A DNA stretch of 64,000 bases, from NCBI GenBank assembly GCA_009192285.1, contig CM018604.1:248001-312000 (forward strand), written 5' to 3'. How positions within the stretch are numbered: position 1 is the first letter of the stretch; each line of letters opens with the position of its first letter. This DNA is from Morchella semilibera. Lineage: Eukaryota; Ascomycota; Pezizomycetes; Pezizales; Morchellaceae. Made by a program: the position numbers and the translations under genes. This document shows positions 44,608 through 55,793 of the stretch, piece by piece. The notes beneath the pieces were generated by a model, which had not been told where the DNA came from, did not search any database, and saw only the letters and a list, made by a program, of their open reading frames with translations.

Positions 44608-46448
44608 ATGACCGATACTCTTTTCAATTTTCCCGAGATCAAGGTGATCAAGGGCAACGGGCCAACTTCAAACCCCGGTGTTCTCGTTATTTCGCCCGAA
44701 GATACCGACGAATATCGTAATCTCAAGTTCTTCAGCACTTCAGATTTCTACCCAGATATCGATATTCGGCTTAGCAGGTACACTGATAAGGCAGTGAAAG
44801 TTGGTCCATCAACATTTAGAATCGACTCGGCCGCAAATTCGGAGAAGGGGGGTGCTACCACCAAGAACCCAGGGGAGGCCCTCACCATCATCTTTCCTCA
44901 ACCTGATGTCCTCATACCACACAACGACCCCAGAATTAGTCAGGAGCTCAAGGAAACGAATTCAACCTGGGAAGTTGTAATAGGCTTCTTTGTGATCGAG
45001 CTTAAAAGCTTGAGGATATATTCCGATGGATATGGGGACAGCTCTGGAAGCAGCCCTGAAAAGAGTTCTCAGTATCCAAACGAGAAGGGTACATTGTCTC
45101 GCGATGTAAATGCGCCTGGGTATGCTAGCAGCAGTGGCTCAGCGGCTGCTTACTATCAGGGTGATCATCAGGACAACAAAGAGGGAAGGTTGGTACTTGT
45201 TGATGAGGAGAATGGGCACGAGGTTGGTGAGATGAATCCGTACCGTGTCCATGCTATTGGCGTGACTCCAGGAAGCATAGGTATTTCCGAATGACACCTC
45301 CAATCATGAGCATGTTATTAACATTGAACTAGATCCAGTAGAGATACAGTTGCCGGAAGACCAGCAGGGTACTGTAACTGTAGGTTTATCTAAATTCCAG
45401 CCCTTACTAGAGCAAAAAATAGCTAATTATTTGATTAGGTTCGACCCGCACAACCGGAATATCTCGTAGACTCTTTGCATCCAGCGTATGCTAAATCGAC
45501 TCTCGTCAGCACAGCAGCGACAGCTTCACGATTGATTGTAACCACAAGTGCTTATATTGCAAATGCGATTCAGTCTGGAGCAGATGCCTATGTAAAGCGT
45601 ACAAAGCCGAATGAAGTACCAATGGTGTTCGACCCGAGCACACACGACAGAGTTCGCCAGGTCCACAATTTTTCTAGTAGCGCTGCAAAAGTATCCGCCC
45701 AAACCCTTGGACAGGTAACCAAGCACGCTCAAAATCTCGGGGCCCGCATCGCCGGCAAAAACCAGGAGCGACCATCAAGGGGGCAGATCCCAAACCCTGG
45801 GCTGATAAACAAGTCGCTTATTGCCTTCTCTACCATCGCCGACGGAGTTGACCACGCATCGAGGGGTCTCTTGAACTCCGGAGCTACTGCTGCCACAACC
45901 GTCATCGGCCATAAGTACGGCGAGGAAGCAAGATCAGTCGCCTATGGCTTGACTGGTTCTGCCAGAAACGTAGGTCTCGTCTACGTCGACGCTTCTGGAG
46001 TCTCCAGGAGAGCCGTTGTCAAGGGTGTCGCAAAAGGTATGGTCATTGGAAAAGTGCGCGGAGGCGGTGATGTCATTGTCCCTGGGCCGCAAGACCTCGC
46101 ACCAGGCCAACCACAGCAACTGCAGATCGGCGCGCCACCACATGGATTCAGCACTGGATCTCTTCCAGCTAGTAGTGCAAGTACCCCAGGCGGGTACGGA
46201 AGCGAGGTTGGATTTGGGAATGCCGCACCACCATCCTATGGCAATATCCAGGGCACACAAGGCTTTTCGCCCAACGGGAATGGAGGTTATTTCCCGCCTC
46301 CACTTCACAGGAGTGCAACAGCTCCGCAACCTGTAGGGTATGCAAGAAATTAGTCCAAGACCATACGAAGAAGCTACTTACTAACAATCTAAATAGGGAC
46401 TATCCGCCCGAGAAAGTGACCACAAACGGGCAATACAGGTACCTCTAG
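44608..46448 (+). CDS. Spartin-like protein with senescence domain
   Basis: Four exons (44608-45280, 45333-45379, 45439-46337, 46397-46448) join in phase to give 556 residues. The N-terminal half (TDTLFNFPEIKVIKG to EIQLPEDQQG) is a beta-rich region. The C-terminal half matches the plant-senescence/spartin domain: alternating hydrophobic helices such as STAATASRLIVTTSAYIANA, NKSLIAFSTIADGVDHASRG and EEARSVAYGLTGSARNVGLV. A Gly/Pro/Ser-rich tail follows. Spartin-type proteins bind lipid droplets and endosomal membranes and act in lipid turnover; this is the expected role. The last intron (46338-46396) has a CTAAC branch; reading through it would give a slightly shorter protein ending at 46353, but splicing gives the sensible end PVGDYPPEKVTTNGQYRYL. 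The frame is open upstream of 44608, but the ATG after the TATA box is the better start. Confidence 0.82.
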
Positions 46449-47450
46449 ACGTACCTAGGTTTCCTGTCTTTTTCATTGGTTGTTTTTGGACTTTTTTCCC
46501 CTCGGGGGTTTGGTTCCTCTTATTCTCTTCTCTTATCCTTTTGTATGGAGCTCGCTTCTGGTTTCTCGACTCTTGCAATTCTGATGACCTAGGCTTAGGA
46601 TTTTTGTATTTTTTATTGGTGCCTTTTATTTAAATTTTGCTCTTCTCAATTGATATTATCAGTGATAATAACATCTTACTATTGCATATTGGCCTGTTGT
46701 CGATACTTGTAGTTACGATCTGCTGTTATGGTCTGCTTGGCAGAAATTCGTCTTTCCGTATTGTGCTAGTGACAGACCGGCGGGTTGACGTATTCGCTTC
46801 TTCGCAGTTGTGGTGTTGTAGTTAGGGACATTCCGGCCGGTTAGGCATGACCCGCAAACTGGATATGAGGGGTGGAGGGTGTAGCCCTCTTTCTACTGGA
46901 CAAGCTCCAAGTCTAGTAGGATGGTGGCCAGTGGGAGCTGGTGGGTTGGTTTTTCTTTGGGTTAGGGTTAGTTTTTTCCAACCGCGCGGGCGTCTTGTAT
47001 CACCACCCCATGTAGTAAGATGTGCTCATAATCACCAGCCATCACACGGACGCTAGTACTTCAGCTACACGTATGTTGGGTTGATGCGGTACTCATTGTA
47101 ACATGTCAGTCCAGATAGCACACTATTCCTCACCTTTCTCCTTCCACTCATTAACCTATAAGACTGTCACCTTGTCCGAAGGTGTACCTAGCGCTCACAT
47201 GCTTACAGATCCTACATGCAACTTACAAGTGGTACATATAGCTACCTAAACATCAATCACCCACAGAGCCCTCTAAACAAATCTACGTAGGGGCTACCAC
47301 AGTCGTCGCTTTTGGGAGATCCTGTCACTAATGGGGAATGTCGTATAATGCTTTACGCGGTAACGCTCAAATAACACATTAATTGTATGCACTAGCCAAT
47401 GTACAATGAGCCAACGTATCAAAGACCTCTCCGCCTGATCAACGAGAGAA
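46449..47450. other. Intergenic interval between convergent genes
   Basis: No gene. One TTAGGGTT motif at 46962 within GGGTTAGGGTTAG. Confidence 0.5.
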
Positions 47451-48686
47451 TCACAAAGTCTTTGCCAACTCCTGAGCAACAATCCTGTGTGCGGGGGCGG
47501 TTGGATGCAAGTTGTTAAGCCAGAAGTACTTGTTAACAGGGAAAGTGCATTCGGGATACAGCGTGTCTTGAGCAGGAGTACCACTATATCAGGAAAGCAG
47601 GTCAGCGAGGTAAGAGAATAGAAAACAACCACAAGGGGGCCATACTTTGTGTAACTTTCACAGTATCCAGTAGTGTCGTTAAACCCGTACTTACTCGGAT
47701 TGTCGATGATCTTGTTGAAGACCTTGTACGAGTCAAAGACCTGAGCCCAAACATCGCCATGAGCCTTCTTCAACGCCTTGACCCTAGCCTCCACCTTTGT
47801 GTTATAGATCTCCACCGCCTCCGCCTCCAAGGCGACAGACGCTTCCCCCTGACCGACGGTGAGCGGCGAGCGCTCAATCGGGGGAACGTTGATGAAGACA
47901 AAGTTCCTTGCGCCGGATGCGTATATCTCCTCGACCAAGCGGAAGTACTCGTTCATGAGCTCCTCGTAGAAGTTGTCGAGGTCTCCGTTCCAGTAGCTGT
48001 TTCCGATATCGTTGATGCCGATCCAGATCAAGAAGAGACTGTCGGAGGATTTCCATGGCGCGAAGGACGGCTTGGGCCCAAGGATTGGGAGGAAGAGGTC
48101 CTCAACTTGGTCCTTGAGGGATAGTACCGTGGGTGTGTAAGGAGTGACGAGATCAGCATTGATTGTCGCACCGCCTGGAGGCTCTTGGTTAGTTACTGGA
48201 CGGCTAGCTCACATATGGGGTCTAGGATGGCGGGAGAGAGGCCTTACCATAGGCAAAGTTGTACGTCAATAGCTCAGTCTTATTGAACTCGACCGTCAAA
48301 TAGTCAACCCAATTTGGACCGCTGGGTGAATGTTAGCCACGAGAAGAGAGTTGAGACCGCCACTCCCCCATTGGCGAGAGCACTTACTTCGCCGATGTCC
48401 ATCCAGGGTATACGGGGTTCCCAAGCGGGTTTCCCGATGTTGGGAGAGGCGACCCGTTCGTTAGGTTGAAACCAGTCTGTGTGTAAGAATCACCTCTACA
48501 GACCAAATCTGTCAATCACCAAACAACCCCGAAATCGATCCGAAGGGCCACCTACAGCGTGAAGAGGTACTTCAGGCCCTTAAAACCTGGGTAGACTTTC
48601 GAGGCCCTTGGCAACACATTTGCAGACCCGAGGGCAGAGCACAGGCCCAGAGCGACCACGGCGGTAGATGATAATTTCGGAAACAT
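47451..48686 (-). CDS. Secreted SGNH/GDSL esterase, carbohydrate esterase family 16-like
   Basis: Five minus-strand exons (48686-48556, 48495-48388, 48321-48248, 48174-47646, 47583-47451) join in phase to encode 324 residues. Residues 1-22 form a signal peptide (MFPKLSSTAVVALGLCSALG). Block I is GDSYTQTGFN with the catalytic Ser, block II contributes Gly in NFAYGGATIN, block III the Asn in IWIGINDIGNS, and block V NNLHPTAPAHR gives the catalytic Asp/His pair. CE16 enzymes release acetyl groups from hemicellulose oligosaccharides, acting after endo-enzymes in plant cell-wall breakdown. Cysteines in TGYCES and LYPECTF may pair. The introns are 58-74 bp. The first intron splits the codon just before the GDS motif, so models that miss it lose the catalytic serine. 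Confidence 0.88.
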
Positions 48687-48806
48687 GATGCTAGAGCTAG
48701 GCTATGGGATCTGGAGACCTTGGGAAAGTGGATGAGTGGAGGAATACAGAGATTCGAGAACGAGAGCACCGCCCGCCTATTTGTACCTCCCCTCCCCCAT
48801 ACTTGC

Positions 48807-48812
48807 TATATA
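48807..48812 (-). promoter_or_regulatory. Candidate TATA box of the CE16-type esterase gene
   Basis: TATATA lies about 120 bp upstream of the ATG at 48686 on the minus strand. Confidence 0.4.
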
Positions 48813-50753
48813 CAAATCTTCAGGGGAAAACCAAGCTAGCTAGATAACAATGATTAAAAATCCCCCCCCCCCAATTGAGTTGCGCTGGCCCAGCCGAGTC
48901 GGACCATGAGTGGGGAGAAGGGGGGGGAGAAGCCGGTACTAAATTTGTGGATATGGAAAATATATTACGGAGGAAAGGAGATGAGAGCTACTCATCGTTG
49001 TTCGGGATTAATAGTGAGCAGTTTTCATTTTCTAAGGAAATGGCGAGCTCGCGGAGTATGTATGAGAGAGAGGGGGGGGGGGTATTTATATATATACCCG
49101 GGTTGATTGCAATTAATATCGGCTTTATGCTTCTTTCAGCAGGTCATCCAGGGGGGGGATTACGGGGGATCGGCCCGTAGAAGCCTTCAGACGTGTGTTT
49201 GAAAAGGGTTTTGTTCAAACCGGTAAAATATACTAATAAATGGGCCGCCATGATGATTAGCAGAAGAACCTTCAGGCACAAACTACATGTGGAGCTAGAA
49301 TGCTTAGCGCACATGAGAGAGAATCTGGAGAACCCCGGGTTTCGGGCTAGATACCCGGGATATGCATGCAGGGGTCATGGGTGAAGCGGATCAATGCTTG
49401 GCCAATCTTGACTTGTAACGGGCTAATCGTGCCACCAGAGTTTACATAATTGGAGAGCTGATGGATGCAGGTACCAATATATACGCCCGGAGGGATTAGG
49501 ACACTTCTTGGTGCACTCCACGAGAGCACGGTTTATACATGTATGTATGGGGTGCAATGGCGTGTGTTGAGGGACAGGTTTGCGGTGCCGTTTTCATTTT
49601 CACTATCCGATAAGTACATATGTACATCATTCGGGATAACATTCGCCCAGACTATCACTTCCAGACCAAGCTGGCCGGCTATATACATAGCTACAGACCC
49701 CCCAGACCGACTCAGCGATAAACGCCAGCACCGTGTCCATCCTCTAGGGCCTGGACTATTGAACTAATCCTGAAGTCTATAACTAATACCCTTCTCCTTT
49801 AACTACTTAACCTACGTGAGCTCTCTAGATCTATATAGGCACTCCAGCTAGCTTATACATGTAGCATCCATGTAGCCTAGCCCGACCCGCAAGCACAAAC
49901 AGCCCATGTATATAACTAGCCAGAGAATACCTACAAACCAACCCAGGGCCCGACTATGCAGCGATCAGAGCCGCAAACCACGTAGCTGTCGCGGGGGGCG
50001 TATGTTATATATATACAAAGTGCCAATGATACGATAGACAGAAGATGTACTTAAGTATCTAACGTATAATAACATAACATACTGGCCAGCCCTGCACGTT
50101 TATTACATACATGTACTTTCCTTCCTCGAGCCCTAGGCCTGAGCTGCCCGGGCTGGGGGGGTAGATAGATAGATAACCCTAACCCACCCTACTGTCCGTG
50201 ATATAGAGTCTGGCAGCGAATATCTCTTGTTACATATATCTTCTTAATATGTGCCCAGATAAAGGAAGATCACCCATCAGCTTCTTTCCGTATATGTAGT
50301 TTCCTTATTTGGATTCATCTATCCGATTCGAGATATGATTTAATTCTTTATGGATCTATTTTTCTTTATTCTCACCTATCTATAACCTATAGATCGAATA
50401 GAATCAATTCACTATCCTACTTCCGCCCATATCCTATTCTCCATCGAGGGACCTTAGCAGCCCCACTCATGACAACAATTCCCTTGGCAAAGAGGCGGTA
50501 ATGACATAATGTGGTCTAGACCTTGCCACAATCATTACAGGGAGGATATATTTCCCCGGCTCGCCAATATTTGTGTGTCGAGTGATACTTTGTGAACAGA
50601 ACGGATGGTATATACTGTGGGGGTCTGTAATACATATATCACCACTACCTACATGTACATACCGGCCAAACAAGACATAGCACAAGAAGCCACAAAAAAA
50701 ACGATCACAAAACGCCTAGTACACAAAAGAAAGCACCCTCCCCCCCCCCCGTA
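48813..50753. other. Gene-free interval
   Basis: No coding sequence is supported. The interval carries four TACATGTA palindromes, G-runs near 49073-49082 and 49151-49158, a GATA tract near 50163-50175 and one AACCCTAA. Confidence 0.5.
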
Positions 50754-53376
50754 CTACAACTTGGCCCTCTCCCTACCCCTTCCCCTCCTCCTCCCCCTCC
50801 TCCCAACCTGCACCTCCTCCTCCCCAGCCTCCGCCCCATTAACAGCGCCTCTAAACAGCACCTCCCCACACTTTGCCGCCAGCCCCAGCACGCGCGTCGA
50901 CACGCTCGCATTGTCCCTCCTATTCTTCCCCTCCCTCCTGCTGACCGCGATGCGCTCCACAAACGTCCACAGGCGGCCGCGCTCCTCTATTCCCCCCTCG
51001 GTGGTGGTGCGCTGCGGGCGCCACTCGGGCGAGATCCTGCACCGTGCGCCGCCGGAGCCACTTTTACCCTTTGCGGTACCGCTGCCGCCGCCGCGGACCT
51101 GGAGGATGCCCTCCTCGCGGAAGCGCTGGAAAAAGTTCTTCAGTGTCTCTTTGTTCACGGCTTCGAAGTATGAGAGGTCGCCCTGGTGGTAGAGCGTCTT
51201 GCCCATCTATGCTTCGGTGTTAGCGAGTGTGTGCATACGTGTGCGAAGTCTAGGGGGGGGATTACCAGCTGTGCCATATCCTGGGCGGCCGTGAGGTCGA
51301 CCCACACCTCCTCCATCCCCATCGGCGGTGTCAGGCCAATGATTGCCACGCCGGCCAGCCAGCTGCTCTCAATAAACGGCCATATCAGGAAGCAGTAGAA
51401 GTCGAAGTTCTCTCTTCCGCACCCGCGCTCCTTATCGCTGAGCTCCACGTACTCGATCGTTGCGCCGCCGTCCTTCCTGCCCACGGCGATGACGCCGTCG
51501 TCCTCGAGCCCGTGCACCGTCTTGCCGAGGTTGGCGTGGATGCCCTCTGTGGGGAAGACAAACTCGCCGCGGAAGAGCTGCGACAGGAATGATACCTGCT
51601 CCAGCAGGGTGTTGTAGTCCATTCGCTGGTTGGCGGGACCCCCGCCCTGCTTGACCCGCGTGTACAGCGCCGCGGCGACGATCGTCTCGCTGATGAACAG
51701 GTGGATGACCATGTTCCTGTAGAATGAGAGCTGGAAGCGGTCCACGGCGTAGAACGTCTCCTCCGCCAGCCCCTCCACCCGCCCCACGAGATCCCCGAGC
51801 ACCCCCAGCCCCCGCTCAACAACCATCTCCGTGTCCAGCGACCCGAAATCCGCCACCCTCCCGCCCTTGGCCCGGATCCGCTCCCGCAGCCATTCGATCC
51901 GCCGCACGAGCTCCGAGAGCCCCACGCCGCGCCCGCGCAGCGTCAGCAGGATCGTCCCAATCAGCGACGTCGGCATCACAACGGAGACGCTATTGATATC
52001 GCCGAGGACCTTGTACCCCAGCGACCTCAGCACCTTCAGCCGCACCTCCGGCGCATCCCTATTCACCTCCCCCACCGCCGACGCCGCCGCCTTTGCAATC
52101 TGCGACTCCACAAAGTCGCGCAGCGACCACGGCTCGTGGAAGCGCACGTCCACGCGCCCCATGTTGAGGTTGAGGAACTTTGACGACCCCAAAAAGTCCC
52201 ACAGGTTCTCCTTGACCTTTGGGATTCCGAGCAGCTCGCTCACGTAGGCCTCCGTCTCGATGACCTTGTCGTACTGCGTGCTCACGGGGATGACGTATGC
52301 GTCGCGGACGCGGCCGCTGAGGATCGAGTCCAGGATGAAGCTGAGGATGCCGAACTTTGGGGGTAGGAGCTTCCCGGTGCGCGAGCGGCCGCCCTCGATG
52401 AAGCACTCGAAGTTGTAGCCCTGCGTGAGCAGGGTGTCGATGTAGGCCTGGACGGTGGCGGCGTATACCTCGTCGCCGGCAAAGGAGCGGCGGATGTACA
52501 TTGCGCCCGCGTGCTGGAGGAACGGACCGACGAGGGGGAAGTTGAGGTTGTCGCCGGCGACGACCACGGGGAGGGTTAGGCCGAGGCGGTAGCAGATGAC
52601 CTGGAGGGAGACGTAGTCGATGTGGGAGCGGTGGCAGGGGAGGAAGATTAGGGATTGGTTTCGGGTGGCGGCGAGGGTTGCGATGCGCCGTAGGTTTTGG
52701 ATCTCGAGCGTGGAGACGTGGATCCCTTGGTGGTATGCGCGGGCGAGGAGCTGAACGACGAAGAAGTAGGCACCCTGAAGAGCGGTGTCAGTAGGTACGG
52801 GTGACGGTTCATGATGCCGGCGACGCAATCATTGACAGTGCCAATGATCACCAAAACAGTAGAGCTAGGGGAAAGACAAATCACACACCCTGATAAACCC
52901 CTTACTCTCAAACTTGCAAATCATTCCATCCACAATCCTATCCGTCACCTCCCTGAGCTGGATCTCCACCTGCATCTTCCTCCTGTCCCTACTCTTTCCA
53001 CCATCCCCCGGGTCGAACAGCCCCATCCCCTCCTCGACCTTTACCCGTCTCTCGGCCAGCTCGGCCAACCTCGACATCAGCAGCGGGCTCCGCAGCACCC
53101 GGCTCTTCATCTCCTCGCTGAAGCCCTTGTAGAAGACCTTCTGGCCGATGGGCGCGTCGTAGGCGCGCCATCCCGTGCCGCTGTAGTGCAGCGAGATCTC
53201 GCGCAGGAACGAGAACGGGTCGTCGCGGAAGTGGGTGAAGCTGGCGGTGATGAGGTCGCGCGACTCCTCGGTGCTGATTACGGAGGAGGGGACGAGGGGG
53301 GGGTGGATCTGCGCGGTGGGGGGGAGGATGTCGATGTCTGGGGCTGAGGGGGGGGAGAGGGGGTGGGTTTGGGCAT
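50754..53376 (-). CDS. Glycerol-3-phosphate / DHAP O-acyltransferase (PlsB/GNPAT type), apparent frame break
   Basis: Three minus-strand exons: 53376-52889, 52774-51266 and 51206-50754, about 816 residues. The acyltransferase blocks are FLPCHRSHIDYVSL (His and Asp of HX4D), GAMYIRRSF, CFIEGGRSRTGK and YVIPVSTQYDKVIE, as in PlsB and peroxisomal GNPAT rather than the SCT1/GPT2 enzymes of yeast. It acylates the sn-1 position of glycerol-3-phosphate or dihydroxyacetone phosphate at the start of glycerolipid synthesis. The C-terminal exon holds GKTLYHQGDLSYFEAVNKET. Oddity: from the best start codon (53376, CACAATG) the frame is correct only as far as a C8 run at about 53347-53354; one further C would place it in frame with DIDILPPTAQIHPPL and the rest. 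There is no in-frame ATG between that point and an upstream stop, and no GT donor. A sequencing or assembly slip in the homopolymer is the simplest reading; a real null allele is possible. The promoter is shared with MED8. Confidence 0.8.
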
Positions 53377-53711
53377 TGTGGGTGTGTGTGGAGAGCTGTA
53401 GAGTGCTGTAACTAGATTTTGGATGGCTGTGGTGTTAATTGTAGAGAGACATGTAGAGAGATGAGATCCAATTGCAAGAAGAGGGAGTTGGAGAGAAGAA
53501 GAGAAGAAGAGGAAGAAAGTTGTTATCGCGTGTGTCACTCGGTTATGCGTCGAGTCAAAAAGGGACCGAGGACTTGAGTAATCACGTGCAGCCATCAATC
53601 GGTATTGAACTTCTGAACTTCAACTTCAACTCTCACATCTACAGACAGAAACTATCAACATCTACACAATCAATTCAATTCATATAATCTTATAATACAC
53701 ACATACACACA
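53377..53711. promoter_or_regulatory. Bidirectional promoter region between acyltransferase and MED8
   Basis: The two start codons face away from each other across 335 bp. No strong TATA box is seen on either side, typical of housekeeping promoters. The right end is an ACA/TCA-rich leader. Confidence 0.5.
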
Positions 53712-54443
53712 ATGGACAACCCCCAGAAGTCACTCGAGACCACCCGCCAGCGCTTCAACCAACTCGTCTCCGCCCTCCGCACCTTCAGCACCGTCCTCCA
53801 CTCCGGCCCCCCCGACGCCCTCCCCCCATGGTACTCCCCTCCCCCCTCCCTCCCTCCCTCTCCATACACCACTAACACTCCTTCCAGGGTAACCCTCCAA
53901 TCGCACTTCAACGTCCTCTCCTCGACGCTCGACTCCCTCTCGCAAGCCCTCACAGCGCACTTCCCCCCCGCCTCCATCACACCCCACACCCTCGTCTCCT
54001 ACCCACTCCCCTCCTTCCCAGCACCCACGCAGTCCATCCTCCTCTCCATGCTCTGCAACAAGAAGCCAAACGCAACCGTATCCGAGTGGTCGCACGCAGC
54101 GCTACACGACGCCGCCGTGAGCGCGCTCACGCCCGCGGACCGGCGCGCGCAGGACGAGTTCTGGGCGGGCGTGCGCGACGCGGTGCAGGAGCAGCAGGAC
54201 GAGCGCAGCTGGTACGACGACCTGTACACGCTTGAGGAGCGCGGGGGGGGCGTGGAGAACGTGGACACGGGGCTCGAGATGGCGGGCGGCGAGGTGGTCA
54301 GGCGGGAGGGCGGGGGCGCGAGGGAGGCGCAGGTCCCGGGCGCGCTGAGGATGGAGGCTTTGTTGAGGTTTATGGAGACGGGGGTGGCCCCGAGGGAGCA
54401 GGTGCCGTTGCCGCCGAGTGGGGGGGTGGGCGGGAAGAGGTAG
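53712..54443 (+). CDS. MED8: Mediator complex subunit 8
   Basis: Two exons (53712-53830 and 53888-54443) encode 224 residues. The fungal Med8 hallmarks are SLETTRQRFNQLVSALRTF at the N-terminus and SLSQALTAHF. Later come the VSYPLPSFPAPTQSILLSMLCNKKPNATVSEW block and the YTLEERGGGVENVDTGL block close to the end. Med8 is a head-module subunit of the RNA polymerase II Mediator and contacts TBP and Med18/20. The 57-bp intron (GTACTC...CTAACACTCCTTCCAG) is a multiple of three without a stop, so it can be overlooked; splicing restores the expected PPWVTLQSHFNVLSS. The Gly/Arg-rich tail is less conserved. The name rests on motif recall, without a search. Confidence 0.75.
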   Translation: MDNPQKSLETTRQRFNQLVSALRTFSTVLHSGPPDALPPWYSPPPSLPPSPYTTNTPSRVTLQSHFNVLSSTLDSLSQALTAHFPPASITPHTLVSYPLPSFPAPTQSILLSMLCNKKPNATVSEWSHAALHDAAVSALTPADRRAQDEFWAGVRDAVQEQQDERSWYDDLYTLEERGGGVENVDTGLEMAGGEVVRREGGGAREAQVPGALRMEALLRFMETGVAPREQVPLPPSGGVGGKR

Positions 54444-55702
54444 TGGTCTGGGCTCTTTTGGAGCTGGAGGGGTTCCGGCGGGGGTGAGTGGAGGGTTGGG
54501 TTGGTGGGGTCTACTCATCTGTCTGTAGAGTAGAAAAATATTAATACCAATTATAGACCCTCGTTCCGTGATACTACAAAACTTGTCTCCTCTCGCCTTA
54601 TATACTCCATCCAGTATCCAGACTCCAGAAATACAATATATATATATATATGAACCCTAACCCTGACATCCCGAATAAAGACTCGATCATGAGTAGTAGT
54701 CTCACTCGCTCCCAGAGCTTTCGGGTATATGGATACCTATGTACATGTAGTATACCCTACCACCCCCAGTGCTGCACGGGGTTCACGAGCGATCACTCGG
54801 CGCGAGTATACTGATCATAGCCACCTACTCTTATACCACATCCAGCCAGTGTAAATATATCCCCCAGGGGTTATACGTGTGCGTGTGTGTGCTACTAGTA
54901 GCTCAATTATAATATGTAGTTAACCCCGACTCCTCATACATCCAGCACCCCACAGTCCCCCACCACTCACTCCCAAGGGCCATAACCTCCGGTACTATGG
55001 GCCAGGTATAGCACTTAAGGAAGGAGGGCCTCCAGCCGCCGGCCCTTGTCACGGCGACCTTACCCCGGTTCGGGTCCCATGTATGTATGAACGTCGCCAG
55101 TGCCCTGCGACTCACGAGCGATCACTCGACTATCTACAACCACAACAACACTACGTCAAGGTCCCCATAGCCCAGTACTGTCGCAGCTACGCAAGATTGC
55201 AAGAGAGTCCCTGCCCGTATCATCGTCCTGGGAACAACTCCATGGGGCAGCTCCGGCGCCAGTGGTCGTTGAAGATACATGACACCTTAAGTAATTAAAG
55301 CGGTACAATATCACCACATTGCAAGGACACTCCCAGGGATATAGTAAAGTAGGTATGGGGGGGGGGGGATCACTAAGAATATGGTATTGGTTATACAGAG
55401 TTACTACTCTTATACATACTCAATCCTATGGCCGTAGTGGTTTCACCCCTCCCCCCCCCCATTTTTTCATACTAACAGGGATTTTTTTGGGTGGGTTGGG
55501 CACTTCTCATAAGGGTCAATGGCCTATGTAAAGGACATTGTCCGGATGCAGAATTGTTACCTTATCACTATAGTACAGCGCCAAGACCACTCGATTAGTC
55601 ACCACCAACCCAACCCAACCGACCGCGCCAGGAAAAAAAAAAAGGTAGACTGTACTGGCCATAAAGATAATTGTATTCCAAGGAGTGATAGCTACAGTGA
55701 AG
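54444..55702. other. Intergenic interval
   Basis: No gene. A (TA)n tract lies at about 54636-54650, AACCCTAA at 54653, TACATGTA at 54742 and a G9-10 run near 55358. Confidence 0.5.
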
Positions 55703-55711
55703 AAAAAAAAA
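55703..55711 (-). terminator. Pol III terminator of tRNA-Glu
   Basis: A run of nine A on the plus strand (T9 on the minus strand) begins 12 bp downstream of the tRNA 3' end. Confidence 0.75.
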
Positions 55712-55722
55712 GTTACAGTTCT

Positions 55723-55793
55723 TCCGTTGCGGGGAATTGAACCCCGATCTAGTCGGTGAGAGCGACTGATGCTAACCATTACACCACAACGGA
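55723..55793 (-). tRNA. tRNA-Glu(CTC)
   Basis: On the minus strand the acceptor stem TCCGTTG pairs with CAACGGA, the D-arm is TGGTGTAATGGTTAGCA, the anticodon stem AGTCG/CGACT encloses the loop CTCTCAC with anticodon CTC, and the T-arm is CGGGGTTCAATTCCCCG. There is no intron. A T-run follows as a pol III terminator. Confidence 0.95.

Noticed and set aside
52811-53347. A 178-codon plus-strand frame, opposite the acyltransferase
   Set aside because: It is an antisense shadow of exon 1 of the acyltransferase, which carries conserved sequence.
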